DNA of 64,000 nt from Sphingomonas sp. Leaf339 (GCF_001426195.1 NZ_LMRS01000045.1:124548-188547); one strand, 5' to 3'. Shown: positions 32,531 to 41,342, counted from the stretch's first letter. Notes: generated by a model not told the origin, from the sequence alone. Numbers and translations are program-made.

Positions 32531-32905
32531 ATGCCCTCTCTATTCCTTGTCATGCTCGGCGGAGCGCTCGGTTCCGGTGCCCGGTATCTGACCGGCCGGG
32601 CGATGCTGGCGCTGTTCGGGCCGGATTTTCCAGTGGGCACGCTGGTGGTGAACCTGATCGGCGGGTTGTTCATGGGATTGCTCGCCGGCATCCTCGCCAA
32701 GACGACCGCGGGTGAGCCGTGGCGCCTGTTTCTGGGTGTCGGCCTGCTCGGCGGCTTCACCACTTTTTCCGCCTTTTCGCTCGACGTCGTGTCGCTGGCC
32801 GAACGGGGACAGCCGGGCGTCGCGCTCGGTTATGCCCTGATCTCGGTTCTAGGCGCGCTCGCCGCCCTTGTCGCTGGCCTCGCCATCTCCCGGAGCCTCG
32901 CATGA
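32531..32905 (+). CDS. crcB: Fluoride efflux transporter CrcB (Fluc)
   Basis: Four-helix fluoride channel of 124 residues. Signature GGALGSGARYLTG, VNLIGGLFMG, and the central Na+/Phe motif GGFTTFSAFSLD. Dual-topology homodimer expected. I see no fluoride riboswitch upstream. Overlaps the pseudouridine synthase gene by ATGA. Confidence 0.95.
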   Translation: MPSLFLVMLGGALGSGARYLTGRAMLALFGPDFPVGTLVVNLIGGLFMGLLAGILAKTTAGEPWRLFLGVGLLGGFTTFSAFSLDVVSLAERGQPGVALGYALISVLGALAALVAGLAISRSLA

Positions 32906-34056
32906 GCGCCGATACGTCTTCTCCCAAGTCCCCCTCCCCGAAAAAGGCCGATGCCAAGGCCGATCCGAAGGAAGTGCGCCAGTTCACTGTCGGGTATGAC
33001 GATGACGGCATCCGTCTGGACCGCTGGTTCAAGCGGCATCTGCCCGACACCAGTTTCACCACCGTCGCCAAATGGGCGCGGACCGGCCAATTGCGCGTCG
33101 ACGGATCGCGCGCGACGCCGGGCGACCGCATCGCGGCCGGCCAGATCCTGCGCGTCCCCCCGCCCGAGGCGCCGTTGCCGCCCGGTGCCAAGCCGGAGCG
33201 CGAGCGGGTCCAGTTGTCCGATGAGCAGATCGCCTATGCCCGCGCGATGGTGGTCCACCGCGATCCGCAGGCGCTGGTCCTGAACAAGCCTCCCGGCCTC
33301 GCGACGCAGGGCGGCACCAAGACGACAACGCATGTCGACGGCCTGCTCGATGCGCTGAGCTATGACGACGAGGGACGGCCGAAACTGGTCCACCGGCTCG
33401 ACAAGGATACGTCCGGCGCCCTGCTGGTCGCGCGCACCAGCCGCGCCGCCGCATTCTTTGCCAAGGCCTTTTCGGGCCGGACCGCACGCAAGGTATATTG
33501 GGCGCTGGTCGTCGGCGTCCCGTCGATCGAGGACGGCACCGTCGACCTGCCGATCGCCAAACAGCCCGGCACCGGCGGTGAGAAGATGCATGTCGACGAG
33601 GAGAACGGCCTGCCGTCACGCAGCCGATATCGCGTCATCGAACATGCCGGCAACCGTACCAGCTGGGTTGAATTGCAGCCGTTCACCGGCCGCACGCATC
33701 AGTTGCGCGTCCATATGGCGGCGATCGGCCACCCGATCGTCGGCGACGGCAAATATGGCGGCCCCGCCGCGTTCCTGACCGGCGGCATCAGTCGCAAGAT
33801 GCACCTGCATGCGCGCCGCATCCGCGTCGACCATCCCGATGGCGGCCGCATCGATGTGACCGCCGAACTGCCGACGCATTTCAGCGAGAGCCTCGCCGGT
33901 CTCGGCTTCGAACTGTCGGCCGCCGACGCGTTCGATCTGGAAGAGGAAAAGGGCCCGCCGCCCAAGGCCATCCTGAAACAGCGGGCCAAGGCGCACGCCA
34001 AATCGGTCCGCAAGGAACGCCGCGGCGAGCGGCGCGGACGGGGTACGCGCGAATAG
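32902..34056 (+). CDS. RluA family pseudouridine synthase (RluC/RluD-like)
   Basis: Modifies uridines in 23S rRNA. 384 residues: basic N-terminus, S4-like domain about 35-85 (RLDRWFKRHLP), catalytic domain with HRLDKDTSG (Asp167), RKVYWALVVG and GRTHQLRVHM, and a Lys/Arg-rich tail (KERRGERRGRG) for RNA binding. RluC versus RluD cannot be settled. Coupled to crcB. The stop TAG touches a PaiB-like remnant. Confidence 0.93.
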   Translation: MSADTSSPKSPSPKKADAKADPKEVRQFTVGYDDDGIRLDRWFKRHLPDTSFTTVAKWARTGQLRVDGSRATPGDRIAAGQILRVPPPEAPLPPGAKPERERVQLSDEQIAYARAMVVHRDPQALVLNKPPGLATQGGTKTTTHVDGLLDALSYDDEGRPKLVHRLDKDTSGALLVARTSRAAAFFAKAFSGRTARKVYWALVVGVPSIEDGTVDLPIAKQPGTGGEKMHVDEENGLPSRSRYRVIEHAGNRTSWVELQPFTGRTHQLRVHMAAIGHPIVGDGKYGGPAAFLTGGISRKMHLHARRIRVDHPDGGRIDVTAELPTHFSESLAGLGFELSAADAFDLEEEKGPPPKAILKQRAKAHAKSVRKERRGERRGRGTRE

Positions 34057-34058
34057 CA

Positions 34059-34154
34059 CACCCCAACCCCGCCTTCCGTGCCGATGAAACCGTCGCGGCG
34101 GCGTTGGCACGGGCGGCGGCGCTCGGCTTTGCGCACCTGACGATCGCGACGCCG
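34059..34154 (+). pseudogene. Decayed N-terminus of a PaiB-like FMN-binding regulator
   Basis: The 32 codons from 34059 read HPNPAFRADETVA, then AALARAAALGFAHLTIATP. PaiB-type FMN-binding negative regulators usually begin MHPNxAF... and have a GFAxLxxATP segment about 20 residues later. No ATG remains (the codon before is GCA) and the match ends after ATP, merging into the 3' end of the racemase gene on the other strand. Family call from memory of the motif, not a search. Confidence 0.5.
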
Positions 34155-34192
34155 GTGGAACAGATCAGCGCGAACGGTGGCAGTTCGACGCC

Positions 34193-34882
34193 CTACCCCA
34201 GCGCCCAATCCACCGCCGCGGCAGCGTGCAGCGCGGTCGTATCGAACAGCGGTACGGCGCTGTCGTCTGATCCGATCAGCAGCATGATCTCGGTACAGCC
34301 CAGCACGATCGCCTCGGCGCCCTGCGCCACCAGCCGGTCGATCACCCCGCGATACGCCGCGCGCGACGCCGGCTCGATCCGCCCCTGCACCAGTTCGTCA
34401 TAGATCACCCGGTGGATGCAGGCGCGGTCGTCTGCGTCCGGCACCATCACGTCCAGCCCATGCCGCGCCAGCCGGTCCGCATAGAAGGCTCGCTCCATGG
34501 TGAAGGCGGTGCCGAGCAACCCGACACGGCGATGCCCCGCCGCCCGCACGGCGATGCCCGCCGCGTCGCCGATATGCAGCAGCGGCACGTCCACCGCCGC
34601 CGCCACCGCGTCCGCCATCAGGTGCATGGTGTTCGTCGCGATCACGATACCCTCGGCCCCGCCCCGTTCCAGCGCATGGGCGGCTGCGATCATCTCATCG
34701 GTCAGCGCGTCCCAGTCGCCCGCGGCCTGCAATGCCGCGATCGGTGCGAAATCGACGGACAGCATCAGCAGGCGTGCGGAATGCATGCCGCCCAGCCGGG
34801 CGCGCACGCCCTGATTGATGAGCCGGTAATAATGCTGGCTGCTTTCCCAGCTCATCCCACCGATCAGGCCGATCGTCTTCAT
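34193..34882 (-). CDS. Aspartate/glutamate racemase family protein
   Basis: 229 residues, PLP-independent racemase fold. Begins MKTIGLIGGMSWESS. The usual catalytic Cys in (C)NTxH is Thr83 (ATNTMH), while the second Cys is present at Cys196 (VLGCTEIM). This Thr/Cys pair is that of the E. coli L-Asp/Glu racemase YgeA (T83/C197, from memory). Overlaps the HAAS-type membrane protein by ATGA, so a PadR-controlled operon. Could also act on other amino acids. Confidence 0.88.
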   Translation of the reverse strand: MKTIGLIGGMSWESSQHYYRLINQGVRARLGGMHSARLLMLSVDFAPIAALQAAGDWDALTDEMIAAAHALERGGAEGIVIATNTMHLMADAVAAAVDVPLLHIGDAAGIAVRAAGHRRVGLLGTAFTMERAFYADRLARHGLDVMVPDADDRACIHRVIYDELVQGRIEPASRAAYRGVIDRLVAQGAEAIVLGCTEIMLLIGSDDSAVPLFDTTALHAAAAVDWALG

Positions 34883-35457
34883 GCCGCCGCCTGCCCGCGC
34901 AGCAGCAGCCCGCCGCCAGCGCGCAGCACGCGCGTACCGGCCAGATAACACCCCAGTGCCAGCGCGATCGACAGCGGGACGATCCAGTATCCGACCAGCT
35001 CGACGCCACCGCCCGGCGGCTGCGCCGCGATGCCGATCTGCCAGCCGCGCGTGCCGTGCCACGCGCCGACCTGATCCGGCGCGAACGGCTTCAGTATCGC
35101 CATGCCCGCCAGCACGAGGCCGAACAGATATAGCGTCATCGTCCCGAACACCGCCGCCATCGCGATCAGGCTCTGCGACGCGCGGCCCAGCATCGCCACC
35201 ATCAGCCGCCCCGGCGCGGCGCGGCCGACCGCACCGGCCAGCTCATATTCCTCGATATAGCGCCGGGCGAGGCCGTGCGGCGTACCCAGCCCCGCCAGTG
35301 CGGCGGCCAATGCCGCTTCGCCGCCCGCGGCACAATCGGTCAGGTGGCTGCGGATCTCGCCCGCGATACCGCGCCGGTCGTCATGCTCCAGGCTCTGGAG
35401 CGACCAGCGCAGGCGGCGAATATAGTCGTCGATCGTGCGGTCGGCTTCATGCGCCAT
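34879..35457 (-). CDS. HAAS (DUF1700-like) membrane protein
   Basis: 192 residues: a cytoplasmic HAAS-like helical domain (about 1-70, DDYIRRLRWSLQSLEHDDRR, EIRSHLTD, LGTPHGLARRYIEEYE) and then about four membrane helices. HAAS proteins are usually encoded beside PadR regulators, as here, and are thought to signal membrane or stress state. The start overlaps the padR stop by 11 nt. Confidence 0.85.
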   Translation of the reverse strand: MAHEADRTIDDYIRRLRWSLQSLEHDDRRGIAGEIRSHLTDCAAGGEAALAAALAGLGTPHGLARRYIEEYELAGAVGRAAPGRLMVAMLGRASQSLIAMAAVFGTMTLYLFGLVLAGMAILKPFAPDQVGAWHGTRGWQIGIAAQPPGGGVELVGYWIVPLSIALALGCYLAGTRVLRAGGGLLLRGQAAA

Positions 35458-35791
35458 GTTCGTCCTCCTGTTCGACAATCGTCGCGATGGTGGTGCGGAA
35501 TGCGATCCAGCCGGCGCGCATCTCCGCAGCCAGCCGCCGTCCCTCGTCCGTCAGCGTATAGAATTTGCGCGGATTACCCGTCGCCGGCACGTCCCAGCGC
35601 GCGGCGATACGGCCGCTTTTCTCCAGCCGGCTGAGCAGCGGATATAGCCCGCCCTCGGTCACCAGCTCGCCCGCCGCGTTGACTGCGTGGAGGAGTTGTA
35701 GGCCGTATCGCTCGCCGCGACCCAGCACCGACAGGACGGCGAGTTCCGCCGCCCCTTTGCGCAATTGTGTCTGCCATGCCGCGATATCCAT
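35447..35791 (-). CDS. PadR family transcriptional regulator
   Basis: 114 residues with a winged helix: LRKGAAELAVLSVLGRGERYGLQLL, here seen as LAVLSVLGRGERYGLQLL, then EGGLYPLLSRLEKSG (recognition helix/wing) and RKFYTLTDEGRR. First gene of the operon padR-HAAS-racemase. A dyad sits just upstream of the start (35811-35832), probably its own operator. Confidence 0.92.
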   Translation of the reverse strand: MDIAAWQTQLRKGAAELAVLSVLGRGERYGLQLLHAVNAAGELVTEGGLYPLLSRLEKSGRIAARWDVPATGNPRKFYTLTDEGRRLAAEMRAGWIAFRTTIATIVEQEDEHGA

Positions 35792-35810
35792 GCTCGTCCC
35801 AGTACTGCAC

Positions 35811-35832
35811 GTATACTTGTTATGCAAGATAC
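35811..35832 (-). promoter_or_regulatory. Dyad operator-like site of padR
   Basis: GTATACTTG-TTATG-CAAGATAC: an imperfect inverted repeat, 20-41 nt before the padR ATG, in an AT-rich patch. PadR regulators often bind such ATAC/GTAT-type sites. Confidence 0.5.
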
Positions 35833-35881
35833 CATGCCATCATGACGTGACAGACCGGTGGCGGGCGTTATGGCGCGGGTA

Positions 35882-36541
35882 ATGTCATCCACCCCGCCCA
35901 TCCGCTTGGCGGTCTTCGATTGCGACGGCACGCTGGTCGACAGCCAGGCGAACATCTGTCGCGCGATGGAGGCGGCGTTTCAGCAATCCGCGCTCGATCC
36001 GCCGCCCCGCGCCGACACGCGCCGCATCGTCGGCCTCAGTCTGGTCGAGGCGATGCGCGTGCTGCGACCCGATGCCGACCATCACCGGCTGGCCGCCGAT
36101 TACAAACAGGCGTTCCACCGGCTGCGTACCGATGGCGGGCTGGATGACGAACCGCTATTCGACGGGATCGTGGACGTGATCGAACGGCTGTCGGACGACG
36201 GCTGGACGCTGGGCGTCGCCACCGGCAAATCCGATCGCGGTCTGGCGCATGTCCTCTCCCATCACGGGCTGGAGCGGTATTTTGCCACGCTCCAGACGGC
36301 GGATCGCCATCCGTCGAAGCCCGATCCGGCGATGTTGCATGCGGCCATGGCGGAAACCGGCGCGATGCCCCACATGACGGCGATGATCGGCGACACCAGT
36401 TTCGACATGGCGATGGCCCGCGCCGCCGGCACGCGGGCGGTGGGCGTGGCCTGGGGCTATCACGCCCCGGCCGAATTGATCGCCGCCGGCGCTAATGTGG
36501 TGGCCGACCATGCCCGCGACCTGCCGGCGTTGCTGGCATGA
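35882..36541 (+). CDS. HAD family phosphatase (phosphoglycolate phosphatase-like)
   Basis: 219 residues. Motif I VFDCDGTLVDSQ, motif II GVATGKSDRG, motif III Lys in SKPDPAM, motif IV MIGDTSFDMAMA. Alpha-helical cap typical of HAD-IA. Candidate substrates: 2-phosphoglycolate or another small phosphate ester. Start at MSSTPPIRLAVFD; GTA/GCGGGT upstream is a modest SD. Overlaps the small membrane protein gene by ATGA. Confidence 0.88.
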   Translation: MSSTPPIRLAVFDCDGTLVDSQANICRAMEAAFQQSALDPPPRADTRRIVGLSLVEAMRVLRPDADHHRLAADYKQAFHRLRTDGGLDDEPLFDGIVDVIERLSDDGWTLGVATGKSDRGLAHVLSHHGLERYFATLQTADRHPSKPDPAMLHAAMAETGAMPHMTAMIGDTSFDMAMARAAGTRAVGVAWGYHAPAELIAAGANVVADHARDLPALLA

Positions 36542-36759
36542 GCGTACCGGAACACGTCGCACAGCGGCGCTGGCTGGCGCTGGTCGGCATCCGCATCGTC
36601 GGCGTCGCCGGTGCGGTGTTCGGCATGGTGATCGCGTCGCGTGCGCAGGAATGGCCGGTGAAGGTGGTCGGCATCCTCCTCGTTTTGTCGGCGCTGGTCG
36701 TGATCGCCGTGGTGCCCGCCAGCCTCGCCCATCGCTGGCGCAGTCCACCCGCGCCATGA
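36538..36759 (+). CDS. Small two-helix membrane protein
   Basis: 73 residues with hydrophobic segments about 14-33 and 42-62 and a basic C-terminus. No family recognised. ATGA overlap on both sides places it firmly in the phosphatase-ATP12 unit, which suggests translation. Confidence 0.75.
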   Translation: MSVPEHVAQRRWLALVGIRIVGVAGAVFGMVIASRAQEWPVKVVGILLVLSALVVIAVVPASLAHRWRSPPAP

Positions 36760-37565
36760 AGCGGTTCTGGAAAGACGTTACCATCGCGGGGCGCGAGGTG
36801 CTGCTCGACGGACGGCCCGTCCGCACCCCCGCCCGGGTGCCGCTGGTATTGCCGACCGACGCGCTTGCGGCGGCGGTGGCGGCAGAATGGCGGGCGGTTG
36901 GCGAGACGATCGATCCGCGCGCGATGCCGCTGACCGGCCTGTCGAACGCCGCGATCGATCGCATCGCGCCGGACCCCGCGCTTTTCGCGCAAGGGCTGGC
37001 GCGGTATGGCGAGAGCGATCTGCTCTGTTACCGGGCGGAGGCACCGCCCGAGCTGATCGAGCGTCAGGTCGTGGCTTGGGACCCGCCACTGCACTGGGCG
37101 CGTGCGCGGTATGACATCCAAGTCGAAGTCACCGCCGGGATCGTCCACCGCGCGCAACCGCCCGCGACGATTGCGCGGCTGGCGGAGGCGATCGGTGCCT
37201 ATGACGCGTGGCACCTAGCCGGCCTGTCGCCGGTGGTGACGCTGACCGGATCGCTGATCCTCGCGCTGGCATTGGCGGAGGGGGCCATGACGGCGGAGGC
37301 GGCGTGGACCGCCGCGCAGGTTGACGAGCAATGGCAGGTCGATCGCTGGGGCGAGGATGCGCTGGCCGCGGCGACCACCGCCGCGCATCGCCGCGAGTTC
37401 GATGCCGCCACTGCCTTCCTCGCGACGCTGGGCCGATCGAAATCACCCCCAATATGTGGGCGTGACAACAGCTTAGCGCCGGTGCACGATGCTGAAAGAG
37501 GGAGCGTCGCCATGAGCCATGCACGATCGGGCGAGTCGACCGCCATCGGGGATGAACACCGCTGA
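36756..37565 (+). CDS. ATP12 family F1-ATPase assembly chaperone, with an extended tail
   Basis: Binds F1 alpha subunit for ATP synthase assembly (mitochondrial Atp12 family; alphaproteobacterial homologues). Core motifs: KRFWKDVTI, LDGRPVRTPAR, LPTDALAAAVAAEW and the C-terminal DEQWQVDRWGED. The family core ends near residue 228; here the frame reads on 41 residues (RSKSPPICGRD...) of unlike composition to the kinase start, where TGATG overlaps. Either the usual stop was lost or the tail is real. Confidence 0.88.
   Translation: MKRFWKDVTIAGREVLLDGRPVRTPARVPLVLPTDALAAAVAAEWRAVGETIDPRAMPLTGLSNAAIDRIAPDPALFAQGLARYGESDLLCYRAEAPPELIERQVVAWDPPLHWARARYDIQVEVTAGIVHRAQPPATIARLAEAIGAYDAWHLAGLSPVVTLTGSLILALALAEGAMTAEAAWTAAQVDEQWQVDRWGEDALAAATTAAHRREFDAATAFLATLGRSKSPPICGRDNSLAPVHDAERGSVAMSHARSGESTAIGDEHR
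37512..37565 (+). CDS. Possible 17-codon leader peptide inside the ATP12 tail
   Basis: ATG at 37512, in frame with ATP12, preceded by a good SD (AGAGGGAG, 9 nt spacing), ending in TGATG that overlaps the kinase start. Peptide MSHARSGESTAIGDEHR. May be a coupled leader, or only the tail of ATP12. Confidence 0.35.
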   Translation: MSHARSGESTAIGDEHR

Positions 37566-38611
37566 TGCGTGCGGATGGCGCTGCCATAGTGCGGTCGCAG
37601 CGATGGTCGCTGGCCCGGCTGTTCACCGGCCTGCAACGGGGTGATATCCTGGCCCGTAACGGCACCGTCACCTGGCCGATCGAACTGGCGGTCGGGCTGT
37701 CGACCGTGGCCGCTGCCGCCTTGGCGCGGATCGCGATCGAGCAGATGGTCGACGGCGTGATCCCGTTTGTCCTCACCTTTCCCATGGTCATCGTTGCTAC
37801 GCTGCTGGCGGGCGCCCGCGCGGGGATGATTGCCGCGATCGGATGTCAGGTGCTGGTCGTGTTCTTCGTCTTCCCGCATTGGACGATGACGCGTGTCGGA
37901 TCGACCAGCGCCGCCAATCTGATCCTGTCGAGCCTTGCGCTGTTGCTCACTATCTGGGCGACGGCGGCTTACCGAACGGCTGCGGCACGACTACGCCAGA
38001 CCTGCCAGCGCGAGGTGAGTACGCTGTCGCTGCTGATCGGCGAGATGGATCATCGCACGAAGAACAATTTCCAGATCGCCGCCGCCCTGTTGTCGACGCA
38101 GGCACGGGCATCGGCGAGTACGGAAGTGACGATCGAACTGCAGCGCGCCGCCGTGCGGCTGGAATCGATCGCCTCGGTCTATCGCAATCTGGGGCTAGCG
38201 GGCGGTCAGGCGCACCACCTGATGCTCGATGAATATCTGACGGAGGTCGTCGGATCGCTGAGGGCCGGGTTCCTGCCCGCCGGCATCGACCTGTCGCTGA
38301 CCAGCACACCGATCGCGATGGAGGCACACAAGGCGTTGATGATTGGGCTGATCGTCAACGAATGGGTGACGAACGCAGTCAAATACGCCTTTGGCGACGG
38401 GCACGGCACGATCGTGATCGATGCACGACAGGTTGGGACGGAGGTGATGGTCGTGGTCGCGGATGATGGCGCCGCAGCCTGCGCCACGCGCCAACCGGGC
38501 GTCGGATCGCGCCTGATCAATGGGCTGGCCGATGCGATCGATGCGACGATCACCATCGAGCGTGACCAAGGCACCAGTTGCCTGTTGCGCGTGCCCGAGC
38601 AGCGCGGCTGA
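37565..38611 (+). CDS. HWE/HisKA_2 family sensor histidine kinase
   Basis: 348 residues. DUF4118-like membrane sensor (about 36-135, four helices), HisKA_2 domain with phospho-acceptor His163 in EMDHRTKNNFQIAAALLS, then a HATPase domain (LIVNEWVTNAVKYAF, VVADDG). Such kinases often feed PhyR-type general stress signalling in alphaproteobacteria. ATG overlaps the ATP12 stop (TGATG). Convergent with gmk, stops 6 nt apart. Confidence 0.9.
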   Translation: MRADGAAIVRSQRWSLARLFTGLQRGDILARNGTVTWPIELAVGLSTVAAAALARIAIEQMVDGVIPFVLTFPMVIVATLLAGARAGMIAAIGCQVLVVFFVFPHWTMTRVGSTSAANLILSSLALLLTIWATAAYRTAAARLRQTCQREVSTLSLLIGEMDHRTKNNFQIAAALLSTQARASASTEVTIELQRAAVRLESIASVYRNLGLAGGQAHHLMLDEYLTEVVGSLRAGFLPAGIDLSLTSTPIAMEAHKALMIGLIVNEWVTNAVKYAFGDGHGTIVIDARQVGTEVMVVVADDGAAACATRQPGVGSRLINGLADAIDATITIERDQGTSCLLRVPEQRG

Positions 38612-38617
38612 ACGACC

Positions 38618-39268
38618 CTATCGCGTCAGGCGGCGGATGAACCCGATCAATCCGGTCTGCCGCGATCGCTTCAACCGCTCGGCGGCGATGATCGTCTTCA
38701 CCCCGCGAAAGCAGGTTTCGACATCGTGATTGACTAGGACATAATCATACCCGTCCCAGTGACTGACCTCATTCGTCGCGCGCGCCATGCGGGCATCGAT
38801 GACCTCTGCGGTATCGGTTGCCCGACGTTCCAGCCGCTGGCGCAGTTCGGGCATAGACGGGGGAAAGATGAACACGCGCACCACATCGCCGCCGGCGATC
38901 TGGAACAGCTGTTGCGCGCCCTGCCAATCGATATCGAACAGCACGTCCTTGCCGTCGGCCAGCAACGCCTCGACCTGTGCGCGCGGCGTGCCGTAACGGT
39001 TGTCGAAGACATGCGCCCATTCGAGAAACTCATCCGCCGCGACCATGCGACGGAATTCCTCCAGGTCGACGAAATGATAATCACGCCCATCGACCTCGCC
39101 TTCGCGAATCGGGCGAGTCGTAGCCGAAACCGACATCTCCAGTTCCGGCTCATCAGCCAGCAAAAGGCGCGCGATCGTCGATTTTCCCGCGCCCGACGGC
39201 GACGACAGCACGAACAACATGCCCCGGCGCTTGAGGTTGTGCGGGTCGGTGGGGAGAACAGGCGCCAT
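38618..39268 (-). CDS. gmk: Guanylate kinase
   Basis: GMP + ATP to GDP; 216 residues from 39268. P-loop SSPSGAGKST, GMP-binding SATTRPIREGEVDGRDYHFV (seen in pieces), lid EWAHVFDNRYGTP. Seven extra upstream codons are open (39289); MAPVLPTD is preferred for its fit to the family. Ends in a Lys/Arg-rich tail. Confidence 0.96.
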   Translation of the reverse strand: MAPVLPTDPHNLKRRGMLFVLSSPSGAGKSTIARLLLADEPELEMSVSATTRPIREGEVDGRDYHFVDLEEFRRMVAADEFLEWAHVFDNRYGTPRAQVEALLADGKDVLFDIDWQGAQQLFQIAGGDVVRVFIFPPSMPELRQRLERRATDTAEVIDARMARATNEVSHWDGYDYVLVNHDVETCFRGVKTIIAAERLKRSRQTGLIGFIRRLTR

Positions 39269-39343
39269 GTGCGCCTTTGGCCGGGCCATACCCCGGTCGT
39301 CAACCCGGCAGGACGTTAGATGACGCCCTACCGGTCGATGCGT

Positions 39344-39541
39344 TCAGAGCGATCGCGACGCGCGGCGACGATCGTATGCTTTCTTGGCGACGTAGCCACC
39401 GCCCAGGATCATGCCCAGCGGACCCATCCGCCGCAGGCCGCCGCCGATCAGCGCACCCATCGCCGCGCCCTTGATACCGCCCGAACCGTCGCGACGATCC
39501 ATCTCGCGACCCACCAGTGCGCCGATAATCTTGCCGATCAT
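39344..39541 (-). CDS. Small Gly/Ala-rich hydrophobic protein, hypothetical
   Basis: 65 residues: MIGKIIGALVGREMDRRDG, then GAAMGALIGGGLRRM and GPLGMILGGGYVAKKAYDRRRA. Glycine-zipper-like patches and a basic end. ATGA overlap with the preceding small gene indicates a translated pair. Confidence 0.72.
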   Translation of the reverse strand: MIGKIIGALVGREMDRRDGSGGIKGAAMGALIGGGLRRMGPLGMILGGGYVAKKAYDRRRASRSL

Positions 39542-39750
39542 TTCACTTCTCCAAAAACCTGATCCTTCAGCTCCGCCGCGCCGCGCAATACCGCCCAGCC
39601 GACCGCGTAGGTGATCACCGCGGGTATCGCGACCTTCAGCACATTGGCCACGATTGCGCCCTTGATGGCGCCATCCCAATTGCCGTCGCCATCGCCGCCC
39701 ATGCTGTCGATCACACCACCGACCAAAGCGCCTATCGTCGTTGCACTCAC
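39538..39750 (-). CDS. Small membrane-associated protein, hypothetical
   Basis: 70 residues from a GTG (39750) with a good SD AAGGAGAT; an ATG 12 codons earlier lacks one. Contains a Gly-rich segment (GALVGGVIDSMGGDGDGN) and one hydrophobic helix. Forms a two-gene unit with the next by ATGA overlap. Unrecognised. Confidence 0.68.
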   Translation of the reverse strand: MSATTIGALVGGVIDSMGGDGDGNWDGAIKGAIVANVLKVAIPAVITYAVGWAVLRGAAELKDQVFGEVK

Positions 39751-39802
39751 GAACCGATCTCCTTCTTCGCAGGCATAGCGCGGCAACGCCCGCGAGGTTC
39801 CA

Positions 39803-41194
39803 TCACCGACCCAGCATCGATTCCGGTCTGACGACGCGATCGAACGTCTCAGGGTCCACCAGCCCCATCTGCACGCCCGCCTCCTTTAGGGTCAGGCCAT
39901 GCTGGTGCGCGTGCTTGGCGATTTTGGCGGCGTTGTCGTACCCGATCTCGGGCGCCAATGCAGTGACGAGCATCAGCGATCGGTCGACCAGTTCGGCGAT
40001 GCGATCGCGATTGGCGGTCATCCCCTCCACCGTTCGCTCGGCGAAGCTGGCCATGCCGATGCTGAGCAGATCGATCGAGCGCAGCACGTTGGCGCCGATC
40101 AGCGGCTTGAAAACATTCAGTTCCAGATGTCCCTGCAATCCGCCGACGGTGACCGCGACATTGTTGCCCATGACCTGCGCGGCAACCATTGTCAGCATCT
40201 CGCACTGGGTCGGATTGACCTTACCCGGCATGATCGAGCTGCCGGGTTCGTTGGCGGGCAATTCCAGCTCCCCAAGCCCCGAACGTGGTCCGCTGCCGAG
40301 CAACCGGATGTCGTTGGCGATCTTGGTCAGCGCCACCGCCAGCACGTTGAGCGCGCCGTGCAGATCGACCAGCCCGTCGTTCGACGCCAGTGCCTCGAAC
40401 TTATTGGGCGCGGTGACGAACGGCAGCCCGGTCAGGTCGGCGATCGCCGCCGCCACCGCCTCGCCGAACCCCGTCGGCGCGTTCAGCCCGGTGCCGACCG
40501 CCGTGCCGCCCTGCGCCAACGGCATGATGTTGCGATGGAGCGTCCCGTCGATCCGGTCACGAGCGTTGCCGATCTGCGCCGCGTAGCCAGAAAACTCCTG
40601 CCCCAGCGTCAGCGGTGTCGCGTCCTGTAAGTGCGTGCGACCGATCTTCACCAGATCGTCCCAATCGCGCGCCTTGGCATCCAGCGCGGCGTGCAGCCGG
40701 TCTAGCGCCGGATACAGCACCCGCGTCACCGCCAGTGCGGCGGCGACGTGCAGCGCCGTGGGGAAGCTGTCGTTCGAGGATTGCCCCCGGTTCACATCGT
40801 CGTTGGGGTGGATAGGCACCTTGCCGCCACGCTTCCCCGCCAGCACCTCGTTGGCGCGACCGGCGATCACTTCGTTGACGTTCATGTTCGACTGCGTGCC
40901 GCTGCCCGTCTGCCAGATGACGAGCGGGAACTGGTCGTCGAGCGTCCCCGCCACGATCTCCGCTGCCGCCGATTCGATCGCGTCGGCCTTGCCGGCGTCC
41001 AGCCCGTGGTCGCGGTTCACGCGCGCGCAGGCCTGCTTCACGATCGCCAGCGCGTGGACGATGCCGATCGGCATCCGCTCGCGCGCGCCGAACGGGAAGT
41101 TTTCGAGGCTGCGCTCCGTCTGAGCGCCCCAATAGGCGTTGGCGGGAACATTGATAGGGCCGATCGAGTCGGTTTCGGTGCGGGTGTTGGTCAT
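39803..41194 (-). CDS. fumC: Fumarate hydratase class II
   Basis: Fumarate + water to malate in the TCA cycle; 463 residues. Family signature [15 protein letters not shown] is complete, including the SS loop; [19 protein letters not shown] also present. Starts [15 protein letters not shown] perfect inverted repeat lies 150-250 nt upstream. Iron-independent class. Confidence 0.97.
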   Translation of the reverse strand: MTNTRTETDSIGPINVPANAYWGAQTERSLENFPFGARERMPIGIVHALAIVKQACARVNRDHGLDAGKADAIESAAAEIVAGTLDDQFPLVIWQTGSGTQSNMNVNEVIAGRANEVLAGKRGGKVPIHPNDDVNRGQSSNDSFPTALHVAAALAVTRVLYPALDRLHAALDAKARDWDDLVKIGRTHLQDATPLTLGQEFSGYAAQIGNARDRIDGTLHRNIMPLAQGGTAVGTGLNAPTGFGEAVAAAIADLTGLPFVTAPNKFEALASNDGLVDLHGALNVLAVALTKIANDIRLLGSGPRSGLGELELPANEPGSSIMPGKVNPTQCEMLTMVAAQVMGNNVAVTVGGLQGHLELNVFKPLIGANVLRSIDLLSIGMASFAERTVEGMTANRDRIAELVDRSLMLVTALAPEIGYDNAAKIAKHAHQHGLTLKEAGVQMGLVDPETFDRVVRPESMLGR

Positions 41195-41342
41195 GGAGAG
41201 ATAACGGCGGACCGGGTGGGTCGATCCACGATGCGATGTTGATCGTCGCGTTCAACAATCGGGCGAGCGCCGTCAGGAAACGACGGCCCGCGCTGACAGA
41301 GACCGCTTACGTCCCGCCGAACCCGCTTTCAACGACACCAGT

